Assembly (NCBI GenBank): GCA_947499565.1
Contig: CANMOV010000002.1
Location: forward strand, 186,001-250,000
Reading direction: 5' to 3'
Length of the DNA stretch: 64,000 nt
Origin: an uncultured Croceitalea sp.
GTDB taxonomy: Bacteria; Bacteroidota; Bacteroidia; Flavobacteriales; Flavobacteriaceae
Every line of letters starts with the position of its first letter. Positions within the stretch are counted from its first letter, which is position 1. The notes under the pieces are model-generated. The model did no database searches and had not been told where the DNA came from. It worked only from the letters and a program-made list of their open reading frames with translations. Below, one piece after another: positions 10,409 to 19,370 of the stretch. The position numbers and the translations under genes were made by a program.

Positions 10409-11098
10409 ATGCTAAAAAGAAAAGCATATGTATTGTTATTAATTGGACTAGGTTTTGCTTGTGAGGATATTTTGGAAGAACCCGATATATCAAATCAGAC
10501 CGTTACAGTTTTTGCACCCTTGGAGGGCTCGGTTATCAACACCAATACCGTAAATTTTAATTGGGATACTTTAGAAGATGTTAGGTCATATAGAATGCAA
10601 CTGGCGCAACCCAATTTTACCAATACGGTACAGTTGGTTATAGATAGCACTTTTGTTTTGGATTCTGCGGGCAACGTAGCTACTCGATTGCAACAGAGTT
10701 TATTAAATGGTAATTATGCCTGGCGCATAAAAGCCTTAAATGGTGGTTTTGAAACCCCTTACACTACCAATTCTTTTGAAGTAAACGGAGATGAAAACGC
10801 AGACATAACTCCGCCGAATACACCAATGCTTGCAGCTCCTACAAATGGCACAACCCAAGATAATACAACGGTTGATTTTAGTTGGACTCGCGAAGATGTG
10901 CCCGGCTCTGCAGAATTGGACAGTATTTTCTTTTTTCAAGAAGAAGCACTAACAACATTAATTAGTAAAGATATTGGTGCGAATAAAACCTATTCGGCTA
11001 CGGTTACTTCAGGCACCTACTTTTGGGTAGTAAAAGCCTATGATGCTGCGGGCAACGAAAGTGCAAATAGCGAAGTGTTTAATTTTACAATAAACTAA
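10409..11098 (+). CDS. Lipoprotein with two fibronectin III/Ig-like domains
   Basis: 229 residues; the N-terminus LLLIGLGFACEDIL is a lipobox. Two similar beta-sandwich units follow: residues about 30-125 (VFAPLEGSVINTNTVNFNWD ... YAWRIKALNGG) and about 135-228 (PMLAAPTNGTTQDNTTVDFSW ... TYFWVVKAYDAAGNES). The W-x-V/I-K-A endings are typical of Fn3-like repeats in Bacteroidota surface lipoproteins. The next gene starts 5 bp downstream, so it is operonic with the pseudopilin-like genes. Confidence 0.78.
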   Translation: MLKRKAYVLLLIGLGFACEDILEEPDISNQTVTVFAPLEGSVINTNTVNFNWDTLEDVRSYRMQLAQPNFTNTVQLVIDSTFVLDSAGNVATRLQQSLLNGNYAWRIKALNGGFETPYTTNSFEVNGDENADITPPNTPMLAAPTNGTTQDNTTVDFSWTREDVPGSAELDSIFFFQEEALTTLISKDIGANKTYSATVTSGTYFWVVKAYDAAGNESANSEVFNFTIN

Positions 11099-11103
11099 GT
11101 TGG

Positions 11104-11562
11104 TTGACAAAGAATACAAAAACATATCTGTTGCTTGGCGTTGTGCTCTTAATATGGGGTGCTGTAGGGTATAGAATATATTCTGGTCTGTCTCCAGACT
11201 TGCCTGCAGAACAAGAAATAAAGACCACTAGTTTTAAGCCAAAAGCCATGGTCAAAAAAGATACCTTTAGTATTCTAGCAGATTATAGAGATCCATTTTT
11301 TGGCACCTATTCTAAAAAAAAGAGAAAGGTTAAAAGTACAACTCCAAAAAAAGTAGTAGCGCCGGAGATAGGCATTTCTTACACAGGTTCCGTTATTGAT
11401 AACAATCAAAAAAACAGTATTTTTTTTGTTACTATAGAGGGGAAACAAGTTTTAATGAAACCCAAACAAACGCTTAACGAAGTAACTTTGTTATCGGGTA
11501 CGAAACAGACTATTCGAGTTCGTCATCAAGGAAAGCTGAGAACCATTAAACTGCAGCAATGA
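11104..11562 (+). CDS. GspC/PilP-like inner-membrane protein of a type II secretion/pilus-like system
   Basis: TTG start, 152 residues: one N-terminal transmembrane helix (YLLLGVVLLIWGAVGYRIY), then a Lys-rich linker containing DYRDPFFG. That motif is typical of GspC/PilP-like periplasmic linkers (RDPF). A small beta domain follows (about 92-150: ISYTGSVIDNNQKNSIFFVTIEG ... VRHQGKLRTIKL), resembling the homology-region fold that contacts secretins. The stop overlaps the next start by 4 bp. The assignment rests on topology and the RDPF motif, not on overall identity. Confidence 0.6.
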   Translation: MTKNTKTYLLLGVVLLIWGAVGYRIYSGLSPDLPAEQEIKTTSFKPKAMVKKDTFSILADYRDPFFGTYSKKKRKVKSTTPKKVVAPEIGISYTGSVIDNNQKNSIFFVTIEGKQVLMKPKQTLNEVTLLSGTKQTIRVRHQGKLRTIKLQQ

Positions 11563-12818
11563 AGGCTTTTCAAAAAATACAAGCAGGTTCCTTACAATTT
11601 GTCTTGTTTATTGGTGCAGTGATTGCAGTTTTGTTGCTCACCTTTGTTCTTTTGAGCCATAGTCATCTTCTATTTGTTAAAAAGACGAACAAGTTTGTTG
11701 AGGTCATTAAAAAAAATGATTTGGTATTGCGTAACGCAATTAATTTGTCTGAAGGGCAATTTTTTGCCGCAGATGATGGTATCGCGACCCAAGTTGATAA
11801 AGCCTATTGGGGTCTTTTTGAAAAATACAATGTTACTACTTCATTTAAAAAAAACAACTTTCAATCAGTAGCTTTAGTAGGTTCCGGGATTAATGAACAA
11901 ACTCCCGGCCTTTATTTAAAAGATAACCAACGCCCTTTAGTTCTTGTTGGAACTGCAAGGCTTACAGGACTAACCTATATTCCTGAACAAGGGATACGGT
12001 CCGGTAACATCTCTGGGGAATCTTATTTTGGATCAAGCTTAGTGTATGGGCAAACAAAGCAAAGTAATAACCAACTCCCCCGATTTGAGGCTAAATTGTT
12101 AGCGCAGGTTAAAAGATTATGCAATCAAGAAGTTTCAAAAAACCTTGAAATACTTACTCCAAAAAGAAATAGCGTAGTACAAAATTCATTTAAAGAACCT
12201 ACAAGACTAATAGTAGGTGATATAGTAGATTTATCAGGGATAAGCCTAACAGGAAATATAAAGGTAATTGCAAGCAATGAAATTCGCTTGGATGGCACTA
12301 CGGCTTTAAAAGATGTAATTCTTTCGGCACCAAAAATCAATGTTGGGAGTGGTTTTAATGGGTCATTTCAGGCATTTGCAACTAAAAAGATATTCGTAGG
12401 GAGTAACTGTAATTTAACTTACCCTACATCATTAGTGATTCACAATAAAAATAGTACTAGTCAAACAAAAAAAACTACCGAACTATCCGCTGCCATTTTT
12501 ATAAATAATGGAACAGTGGTAAAGGGGTCAATCTTATACTTAGATACCTCAGAGGAACGCGTTTTTTACCCTCAGGTAAAACTAGCTCAAAATGCTACCC
12601 TATATGGGCAAGTATACTGCGAAAAAGCTATTGAGCTTAAAGGAAATATTGTAGGGAGTCTTTATACAGACAGTTTTATGGCATTGGAAAATGGTAATGT
12701 GTATCAGAATCATTTATACAAAGGGACTGTTAATCGTTTAGAATTGCAGCAGCAATTTGTTGGCTTGGACTTCAATAAAATTAAAACAACTAAAAAAGTA
12801 GCCAAGTGGTTATACTAA
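11559..12818 (+). CDS. Pseudopilin-associated protein with N-terminal helix and beta-helical body
   Basis: 419 residues with one long N-terminal hydrophobic helix (residues 12-38) and no canonical prepilin peptidase motif. From about 215 to 370 a repetitive pattern (GDIVDLSGISLTGNIKVIAS, then INVGSGFNGSFQAFATKKIFVG, NATLYGQVYCEKAIELKGN) looks like a right-handed beta-helix or bactofilin-like solenoid. It overlaps the preceding gene by 4 bp and the following pilin-like gene by 13 bp, so it is translationally coupled. By position it resembles PilX/GspK-type minor components, but the solenoid body is unusual for them. Confidence 0.6.
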   Translation: MKAFQKIQAGSLQFVLFIGAVIAVLLLTFVLLSHSHLLFVKKTNKFVEVIKKNDLVLRNAINLSEGQFFAADDGIATQVDKAYWGLFEKYNVTTSFKKNNFQSVALVGSGINEQTPGLYLKDNQRPLVLVGTARLTGLTYIPEQGIRSGNISGESYFGSSLVYGQTKQSNNQLPRFEAKLLAQVKRLCNQEVSKNLEILTPKRNSVVQNSFKEPTRLIVGDIVDLSGISLTGNIKVIASNEIRLDGTTALKDVILSAPKINVGSGFNGSFQAFATKKIFVGSNCNLTYPTSLVIHNKNSTSQTKKTTELSAAIFINNGTVVKGSILYLDTSEERVFYPQVKLAQNATLYGQVYCEKAIELKGNIVGSLYTDSFMALENGNVYQNHLYKGTVNRLELQQQFVGLDFNKIKTTKKVAKWLY

Positions 12819-13141
12819 AAAAAATAAGGAGCGCTACCTTAATGGAAACCATGGTTTCTACAGTGCTGCTCGTGGTTATTTTTATGGTAGCTAGTTTGGT
12901 AATGAATGCTTTGATTGCTGCAAAAAGTAATGGAGATACCCAACCGGTAAAAGAACGGATGTTAGAATTGGAATACCAGTATGTTTCGGAAAAGCTGGTA
13001 GTACCCTATTTTGAAGAATGGGAGAATTGGGAAATAGAAATAGTACAACAAAATCAACAAGGAAGAGAATACGTCTATTTTAAAGCGAGTAAACCGGATA
13101 CTAAAAAAAATATAACGTCAATACTAACAGCTAGAGAATAA
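12806..13141 (+). CDS. Type IV prepilin-like minor pseudopilin
   Basis: GTG start inside the previous gene's end. The 111-residue product starts MVILKKIRSATLMETMVSTVLLVVIF, a class III-signal-like prepilin leader with the hydrophobic N-terminal helix and Glu at +5 (TLMETM) used for pilin polymerisation. The rest is a short soluble domain. It abuts the next prepilin by 1 bp. Likely a GspI/GspJ-type minor pseudopilin; the cleavage site (after Ser-Ala) lacks the usual Gly. Confidence 0.72.
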   Translation: MVILKKIRSATLMETMVSTVLLVVIFMVASLVMNALIAAKSNGDTQPVKERMLELEYQYVSEKLVVPYFEEWENWEIEIVQQNQQGREYVYFKASKPDTKKNITSILTARE

Positions 13142-13608
13142 TGCAGTTGAAGAAAAAATTACAAGCATTTACCTTGAGCGAAATGTTAGTGGTACTTCTA
13201 CTAACAGTAGTTGTGGTGGGTCTGGCTTTTGCTATTTTAAATCTGGTGCAACAACAAATGAATACTGCGAAAAATAATTTTGAAAAGAATACCGAGCTAA
13301 ATCAATTACGGCAGGCATTATGGACAGATTTTAGAACCTATCCTAAAATCTCATATATTGGAAATTCCCAACAATTGCTTTTAGAGAGTGAAGCAAGCAA
13401 TACATCTTATACTTTCTTTGATTCCTATATTCTTAGAAATACAGATACCCTTTTTATTGCTATAGAAGAAAAGAAGTTTTACCTAGAAGGAAAGCAAGTG
13501 CCATCTGGATTAGTAAATGCGATGTCACTAAAAACGGAAAAGGAAATGGGGAGTAGAAACGTGTTTGTATACCGCGAGAACGCTGCTAATTTTTATATGA
13601 ATAACTAA
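13141..13608 (+). CDS. Type IV prepilin-like pseudopilin (PulG/GspJ-like)
   Basis: 155 residues. The N-terminus KLQAFTLSEMLVVLLLTVVVVGLAFAIL is a textbook prepilin N-methylation motif with Phe at +1, Glu at +5 and a long hydrophobic helix, here preceded by Ala instead of Gly. After the helix comes a coiled segment (NLVQQQMNTAKNNFEKN) and a small globular head. It shares the stop/start base with the genes on both sides (13141 and 13608), so it is one translationally coupled unit with GspF. Confidence 0.8.
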   Translation: MQLKKKLQAFTLSEMLVVLLLTVVVVGLAFAILNLVQQQMNTAKNNFEKNTELNQLRQALWTDFRTYPKISYIGNSQQLLLESEASNTSYTFFDSYILRNTDTLFIAIEEKKFYLEGKQVPSGLVNAMSLKTEKEMGSRNVFVYRENAANFYMNN

Positions 13609-14744
13609 TGGGATTTCAACTAGAAAAGGCGGAATCGGGGAAGAAACCAGCTAAGGAAGGTAGTGGGCTTTCTGGCATTCTCCAAAAAGAGATTCACCTT
13701 TTTGGAAAGTCTTTCGGAAACAAAAAAAAGGAAGACTTCTATACCGAGCTTGGGGTGCTTTTACAGGCTGGAATTAACTTAAAAGAAGGGTTAAGCCTAA
13801 TCCAAGAAGGGCAGAAAAAAGAGAAACAGCAGGTATTTTTTCAAGATATTTTAGATGGCTTAGTTGGAGGAGAAGGTTTATCTGAAACGGTAGCCAAGAA
13901 AAAAGAATTCTCTGAGTATGAATATTATTCTTTAAAGATTGGAGAAGAATCTGGAACACTAACAGAAATCACAAAAGAACTAGGACTTTTCTTTGCTCGT
14001 AAAAATGAACAGCGTAGAAACCTTATTAATGCGCTTACATACCCCATTATTATTTTATGTACTGCGGTTTTGGTCATTATATTTATGTTGCGATTGGTTG
14101 TGCCTATGTTTGAAGATATTTTTAGGCAAAACAATGTAGACTTACCTTGGATTACAAATATGATTGTGGCAGCTTCTAATTTTATAAAAAGCTATGGATG
14201 GTGGTTAGTATTATTTGTTTTTGGAATGGTGGTATTTAGAAGATTGCTTTTTCAAAATGAATGGTTTCAGAAAAAAAGAGACTATCTATTACTTAAAATA
14301 CCTTATGTAGGTAGTTTTATAAAGGCCGTGTACCTTTCCCAATTTACTAGAGCTTTAAGCTTATTAACCGCTTCTAAGGTGCCAATGCTTACGGGTATAG
14401 ATTTAGCAAGTAAGATGATTAAGTTTGTGCCGCTAAAAGTTGCGTTGGATGGAGTTAATGAAGATATTCTTAGAGGAGAAAGTCTAAGTAATTCGCTCAG
14501 GAAAAGTTCTCTTTTTGATAGTAAAATGATTTCCTTGGTTAAGGTTGCAGAAGAAACCAACCAAACCGAATTCATTTTTGAACGTTTAAATCAACAATAC
14601 AACATACAGGTACAGCAAAAGTCTAAGCTAATCTCTACGCTCTTAGAACCTTTTATCATTTTAATCGTTGGTGTCTTAGTGGGTGTAATTCTGGTAGCTA
14701 TGTACCTTCCTATGTTTAAATTGGGGAGTGTGCTGGGCAGTTAG
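13608..14744 (+). CDS. Type II secretion/type IV pilus platform protein, GspF/PilC family
   Basis: 378 residues with two T2SSF domains (about 40-165 and 235-365). Family motifs are visible: FYTELGVLLQAGINLKEGLSLI, YYSLKIGEESGTL, then FTRALSLLTASKVPMLTGIDLA and MISLVKVAEETNQ. Three transmembrane segments lie near 145-170, 195-215 and 340-370. It is the inner-membrane platform that couples an assembly ATPase to pseudopilin polymerisation. No GspE ATPase, secretin or prepilin peptidase is encoded in this window. It is the last gene before a strong terminator. Confidence 0.9.
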   Translation: MGFQLEKAESGKKPAKEGSGLSGILQKEIHLFGKSFGNKKKEDFYTELGVLLQAGINLKEGLSLIQEGQKKEKQQVFFQDILDGLVGGEGLSETVAKKKEFSEYEYYSLKIGEESGTLTEITKELGLFFARKNEQRRNLINALTYPIIILCTAVLVIIFMLRLVVPMFEDIFRQNNVDLPWITNMIVAASNFIKSYGWWLVLFVFGMVVFRRLLFQNEWFQKKRDYLLLKIPYVGSFIKAVYLSQFTRALSLLTASKVPMLTGIDLASKMIKFVPLKVALDGVNEDILRGESLSNSLRKSSLFDSKMISLVKVAEETNQTEFIFERLNQQYNIQVQQKSKLISTLLEPFIILIVGVLVGVILVAMYLPMFKLGSVLGS

Positions 14745-14776
14745 CAACCCCATAGTCTGGATATCTTAATAATAAA

Positions 14777-14806
14777 AAAAGCCCCACTTGCGTGGAGCTT
14801 TCTTTT
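14777..14806 (+). terminator. Rho-independent terminator of the pseudopilin operon
   Basis: AAAGC-C-CCAC, loop TTGC, GTGG-A-GCTTT followed by CTTTT. The A-run on the left arm would also let it work on the minus strand. It lies 33 bp after the gspF-like stop and directly abuts the tRNA-Asp fragment. Confidence 0.75.
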
Positions 14807-14828
14807 GCGGTCTGGACGGGACTCGAAC
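14807..14828 (-). repeat. tRNA-Asp 3'-end fragment (candidate att site, left)
   Basis: A 22-bp sequence identical to 28504-28525 and in the same orientation. Read on the minus strand it is the T-loop (TTCGAGT), the 3' T-stem arm and the 3' acceptor arm of a tRNA-Asp. The 5' T-stem arm and everything before it are absent (AAAAG replaces the pairing partner), so it is not a functional tRNA. Duplicated tRNA 3' ends are typical footprints of tyrosine-integrase elements. Confidence 0.7.
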
Positions 14829-15039
14829 TTTTTCCTTCAATGCCCGTTGCATAAGGCCTGCCAAAGGGTCATTTTTTAGGCTCACCGCACGGCTCACCTT
14901 TTAACAAAGTTTAACAATCATTTTTTGTTGGATGTTGATTAATAGTCTCGGCTATGATCTCGTGGCCAGTAATTGACATTTTTAGTACAATAAGATTTGA
15001 AAAAATGGTCAAGCGAAAGTCATGGGTAAAAGCCATTTC

Positions 15040-15226
15040 TTATTTTTTGACATATTGATTAATCCTCACTTTTATTTCTCCATTTTCTAAATGAGAAGTA
15101 GCCCAAGCCACATCCTTGTCTTTTTGACTTTTGGTATAATAAAACATAAAAATTCGCTCCGCTTGGATAAATAGATTTTTTCTAATTGTTTTAGCGAGCA
15201 GTGGAGGACGAAGTACGCGATATGAG
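15040..15226 (-). other. Open frame without start codon, possible gene remnant
   Basis: In the 524-bp gap before the AraC gene, one minus-strand frame runs about 60 codons without a stop or an early ATG (segment ISYRVLRPPLLAKTIRKN, then FYYTKSQKDKDVAWATSHL, ending INQYVKK). Its protein-like composition suggests the tail of a decayed gene or a dispersed repeat. I do not recognise it. The remainder of the gap (14829-15039) shows nothing clear. Confidence 0.25.
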
Positions 15227-15268
15227 ATTAAAATATTTACAAATTAATACTTATCTTAACAATAAAAC

Positions 15269-16306
15269 TTGAAGCAAGAACTTCTCTTCTTTTTTAGTGC
15301 TCTAGGAGCCTTTAACGGAATTTTGGTTGGTACTTATTTTATTTTCTTTACCAAACCAAAACACTTATCCAACACATTGCTCGGGGCCTTGTTTATAGCA
15401 TTAAGTGTAAGGGTTGGCAAATCGGTCTTCTTTTACTTTTATGATTCGATTGCAGATGCTTATATACAATTCGGCCTATTTGCCTGTTGGCTTATAGGTC
15501 CCTTTCTGTTTTACTATGTGCGAAGTGCTGTTGCCCCGAATTCTAGATTGGCTAAAGAGGCAACTCTTATAATACTCCTTCTGGCAATGATAGCCGTGGG
15601 AATCAATCTACTTTTTTCTTGGTCCGCCTATCCTAATCTATGGGCGCACATCATACAAGTTATTTATTTACAATGGTTAGGATTTGTGGTCATGTCAGGA
15701 GTGGTTCTTTACCGCACAAGATTGAATTGGTTTGTAAATAGCAAAAATCGCCCGTTTAAAGTTTGGGTATTGAGCATATTTTTTGGAAATCTGATTATCT
15801 GCACAGCATTTAATACCGGCAACTATACTTCTTATATAGTAGGTGCCTTGAGCTTCTCTTTTGTTTTCTATACATTGGTTTTATTGCTTCTTTTTTACAA
15901 AAGACGAGATGAGCTTATTTTTCTTGAAACCCAAAAATACAAGAGCAATAAACTGGATTCATTGCTTGCTGAATCTATAAGTAAGCAACTTGAGGAGGTC
16001 ATTACTACTGATGAACTATACTTGAATTCAAATCTCTCGCTTCAAAAAGTTGCTCAATTATTGAAAGTTTCCACTTTAAAAATATCCCAAACATTGAACG
16101 AATATCTAGGTACCAACTTTAATGATTACATCAACTCTTTTCGTATTGACGCTGCAAAAGAGATGATACTGCACAATGATTCATACACATTTGAAGCAAT
16201 TGCAATGGAGTGTGGGTTCAACTCCAAATCTACCTTCTACGCTGCATTTAAAAAGCACACAGGAATGACACCATCACGTTTTAAAAAGGGAGAAACAAAA
16301 AAGTAG
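15269..16306 (+). CDS. Membrane-anchored AraC-family transcriptional regulator
   Basis: TTG start, 345 residues. The first about 215 residues hold seven predicted transmembrane helices (for example FFFSALGAFNGILVGTYFIF, ALSFSFVFYTLVLLLLFY). The C-terminal about 100 residues are an AraC double helix-turn-helix: NLSLQKVAQLLKVSTLKIS and the signature FEAIAMECGFNSKSTFYAAFKKHTG, with TPSRFK. This 7TM-AraC layout is common in Bacteroidota and senses an unknown signal at the membrane. It lies 89 bp before a serine-hydrolase-like gene on the same strand, its most likely target or partner. Confidence 0.88.
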   Translation: MKQELLFFFSALGAFNGILVGTYFIFFTKPKHLSNTLLGALFIALSVRVGKSVFFYFYDSIADAYIQFGLFACWLIGPFLFYYVRSAVAPNSRLAKEATLIILLLAMIAVGINLLFSWSAYPNLWAHIIQVIYLQWLGFVVMSGVVLYRTRLNWFVNSKNRPFKVWVLSIFFGNLIICTAFNTGNYTSYIVGALSFSFVFYTLVLLLLFYKRRDELIFLETQKYKSNKLDSLLAESISKQLEEVITTDELYLNSNLSLQKVAQLLKVSTLKISQTLNEYLGTNFNDYINSFRIDAAKEMILHNDSYTFEAIAMECGFNSKSTFYAAFKKHTGMTPSRFKKGETKK

Positions 16307-16395
16307 TTGTTTTAAATAATTATTCCGAACTCCAAAATAATTAGAACAGTATTAATCCAAAATTTTTCATCGTATTGTTACAGAAAAGGAAATCG

Positions 16396-18129
16396 ATGAA
16401 AATTAGCAATACCCTTCTATTAACAATAATTTTATTTGGCCTTTTGACATTATCTTGTCAAGAGAAAAGAACAGTTGGCCTTACCAACTCTCAGGAAAGG
16501 AAAGTAGACAGTCTCACGGGTCACTGGAACCTAAAAGAAAAACCTGGTGGAGCTATCGCAATATTGAAGGATGGTGATATATTCTATCAAAACGTATTTG
16601 GCCAGGCTGATGTATCCGAGGCAAAACCAAATTCGGAACAAACAGGTTTTCAATTAGCACAAATTTCAGACAGTTTTGTTGCCTACGCTTTGCTATATCT
16701 TTCCGAAACCTCTAAACTTTCTTTAGAGGATACGCTTTCAAAGCATTTGCCATTTACGAGTTCTATAAGTCCAGATATCAAGGTAAGACACTTGTTACAG
16801 CAGACCTCTGGCATTTATGATTTCGAGGTGTTGAAAAATATAGTTGGTTGGAGCGATCAAAACCCTTTTTCTGATAAAGATGCGCTTAGCTTGATTCAAT
16901 CACAGAAAGAAGCCAGCTTTGCACCAGGAACGGAATTTTCGCCATCACGCTCTAACATTTTTCTCGCGGTTCAAGTAATCGAAAGTTTCTCAAAAAAACC
17001 GTTTTCCAGATATATTGAGGAAAGCATTTTTGGTCCGTTGGGTATGCACGATACGTTTGTACTAACAGATTCAAACCAAGACAATCCACAGATGGCCAAA
17101 TCTTACCGAAATGAAGAGAATGGTGCCATAACCACCATTCCCTCAAAGAAAGAAACCTATGCCAGTATAAATGTTGTTTCATCAATTTCTGATATGGTCA
17201 AATGGGAACAAAATCTTTTAAAACCAAATTCTAGCATGACTAAAACCATACAGAAATTCAACAGTTATGTAGAATTGGATAATGGAAAAACGTATGATGT
17301 ACCCGCAGGAAGATTGACTTACGGCCAAAAATACGTGCACAAAGAGCGAGGTATCAACACTGCAATGTCAACAGGAGGAATTGACGGCTTTGCAAGTGCC
17401 ATTTTTAACTTTCCCTCAGAAAGGTTTACGACCATAACACTCAGCAACAACGGAGAAGGGTATAATGGATATATTGGGATGCTTTCTGCCCATGCTATTT
17501 TAGGGGACGTATTCACTGAGCCAACGACAACTGATTATACAACGTTAAAAACATTCCCAATTGATACAAGTTATCACAAAAAATATGAAGGGATGTATTG
17601 GGATGCACTTGGTGAACTTTCGCGAGAAATACGAATTGAAAATGATACCTTACGCTACATCCGTTCCAACGGAAACAGCTCTGCTTTAATACCGTTAAGC
17701 AAAGATCGTTTCCAATTAAAAACAGACTTCGATGATAAGATCTATTTGACTTTCAACGAAACTGATGAAAGAATAACCATGCAATACTTTTATGGAGATG
17801 CTAACCCGTTTGATTTTGTAAAATATACACCCAAAACACCTAGCCATGAGGAACTGCAAGTATATGAAGGAAATTATATATGTGATGCTTTAGGAATTGA
17901 CTATTCGTTCACTATTTCAGAAAACTCATTGATTGCCTCAAATGAGAAAATTAAGGGTATTACATTCAATTATATCAAGGACGAAGTTTTTCAGGGAGAC
18001 CAATGGTTTATGGGCAGTATCGAATTTAAACGTGCAGATGAGGACTATATTCAAGGTTTCTATGTTCGCAATGATTTGATTCGAAATTTATGGTTCAAAA
18101 AAGATAGGAATATTAAAACACTCCCCTGA
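16396..18129 (+). CDS. Degenerate serine hydrolase (class C beta-lactamase fold) lipoprotein
   Basis: The ATG at 16396 is preferred over an upstream TTG (16375) because it opens directly into a lipoprotein signal (LLLTIILFGLLTLSCQ). The 577 residues contain a beta-lactamase/PBP4-type domain (about 40-370) and a C-terminal beta region with two DUF3471-like units. The catalytic signatures are eroded. Where the family has SxxK, the sequence reads AQISDSF, so Ser becomes Gln and Lys becomes Asp; the YxN motif reads SRSN. The third motif STGG is kept (MSTGGIDGF). It is therefore probably a non-catalytic binding or regulatory homologue. Its 3' end overlaps by 17 bp with the convergent gene. Confidence 0.8.
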   Translation: MKISNTLLLTIILFGLLTLSCQEKRTVGLTNSQERKVDSLTGHWNLKEKPGGAIAILKDGDIFYQNVFGQADVSEAKPNSEQTGFQLAQISDSFVAYALLYLSETSKLSLEDTLSKHLPFTSSISPDIKVRHLLQQTSGIYDFEVLKNIVGWSDQNPFSDKDALSLIQSQKEASFAPGTEFSPSRSNIFLAVQVIESFSKKPFSRYIEESIFGPLGMHDTFVLTDSNQDNPQMAKSYRNEENGAITTIPSKKETYASINVVSSISDMVKWEQNLLKPNSSMTKTIQKFNSYVELDNGKTYDVPAGRLTYGQKYVHKERGINTAMSTGGIDGFASAIFNFPSERFTTITLSNNGEGYNGYIGMLSAHAILGDVFTEPTTTDYTTLKTFPIDTSYHKKYEGMYWDALGELSREIRIENDTLRYIRSNGNSSALIPLSKDRFQLKTDFDDKIYLTFNETDERITMQYFYGDANPFDFVKYTPKTPSHEELQVYEGNYICDALGIDYSFTISENSLIASNEKIKGITFNYIKDEVFQGDQWFMGSIEFKRADEDYIQGFYVRNDLIRNLWFKKDRNIKTLP

Positions 18130-19366
18130 TGCGGCTAGACCAATTGTGCCATCTATTACTAAAAGAGCCCTGATCACTTTTAAAAGCGATATGATCACCC
18201 AAGCTAACTAGACTCCTAAACAACCAAATATGGTTTATACGATTAAATTCACTTTGTCCTGTATTACCAAGGAAAATATAACCTAGTCCCGTTTTTTGGT
18301 CAAACCACATCATGGTGTTGATGCAGTTGTCACCTCCGTTCATGCCGGTAAGTGAATAAGGCACACCATATTGATTTCTATCAATCATAAAGAAAAGACC
18401 ACTATTATCGATTACTTCGTTTTGAACCTTTCCATCCAATTGTACTTCAAGTAAATTGTCGAAGGAGGATTTAGCCAATAAAACCTCGTCTTTTTTGAGT
18501 ATGGCTTGGCAAAAAGTAGTAAGATCATCAATATTGGTAATTAAATCTCTTGACGGATACATCTTAACACCTTCAGTGGACACCTCTTTTATTTCATCTT
18601 TACCTGTAGATTCGTAGTATGAAGTAAAGTTTGCGGGGTCTGTTTCTGATTCAAACCAAGTGCTGCTACCCAAGTCTAATGGTTCAAAGATGTATTTTTT
18701 AGTAAATTCATTAAAGGTGAGTCCTGATTGCTTTTCAATGATATAAGCTGCCAAGCTTGCTCCGATGTTAGAATAGTTAAATCGATTTCCAGGCATATAG
18801 TTCCCAAAGGAGACTTTTCCATATTTCTTGTGCTCAAAGTAGTCCTTCATAATTGGGGTTAAAGACGCATCTTTAAGTGAATCGGTAACGTACAGGGATT
18901 CAACAACAGCTTCATTATAATCTAAGGAAGATGCGTGTGTAGCCAATTGTCTCAAGGTAATGTCAGTTTCTTTAAAATTAGGGTTGGTGACCTCAAATGA
19001 TAGATAATTATTGATGGGAGCGTCTAGTTCAAGTATCCCTAATTCAGCAGCTTTTACCAAAGAAATACCAATCAATGTTTTAGAAATAGAGGCAACATAT
19101 TGTTGCGTTGATGTAGTATAAGGTTTCTGTGAATCAACATCGGCAAAGCCATAACCCTTTTTAAAATATACGGTGTCGGCATCAAAAACCGCTACTGCAA
19201 AACCAGCTGTACGCTTTTTGTTGTAGAATGATAGAAGGTGCTTGTCAATACTTGCAAAGTCTGCTTTAATTTCGTCTTTAGTCTCATAAAGTAAGAAGGA
19301 AACACCTCCAGCTAGAAGCAATACTAAAAGTATTATCGTTGTAATTATGATTTTTTTTATGCGCAT
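18113..19366 (-). CDS. Serine hydrolase, class C beta-lactamase/PBP fold, membrane-anchored
   Basis: 417 residues with an N-terminal signal anchor (IIITTIILLVLLLAGGVSFLLY). All three active-site motifs are present: SxxK in VASISKTLIG, YxN in FNYSNIGASL, and a GG third motif in GMNGGDNC. The family includes D-aminopeptidases, esterases and penicillin-interacting enzymes, so the substrate is open. It is the last gene of the minus-strand BlaI-headed operon, 4 bp after the DUF6090 gene. Confidence 0.87.
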   Translation of the reverse strand: MRIKKIIITTIILLVLLLAGGVSFLLYETKDEIKADFASIDKHLLSFYNKKRTAGFAVAVFDADTVYFKKGYGFADVDSQKPYTTSTQQYVASISKTLIGISLVKAAELGILELDAPINNYLSFEVTNPNFKETDITLRQLATHASSLDYNEAVVESLYVTDSLKDASLTPIMKDYFEHKKYGKVSFGNYMPGNRFNYSNIGASLAAYIIEKQSGLTFNEFTKKYIFEPLDLGSSTWFESETDPANFTSYYESTGKDEIKEVSTEGVKMYPSRDLITNIDDLTTFCQAILKKDEVLLAKSSFDNLLEVQLDGKVQNEVIDNSGLFFMIDRNQYGVPYSLTGMNGGDNCINTMMWFDQKTGLGYIFLGNTGQSEFNRINHIWLFRSLVSLGDHIAFKSDQGSFSNRWHNWSSRIRGVF

Positions 19367-19370
19367 TTCT

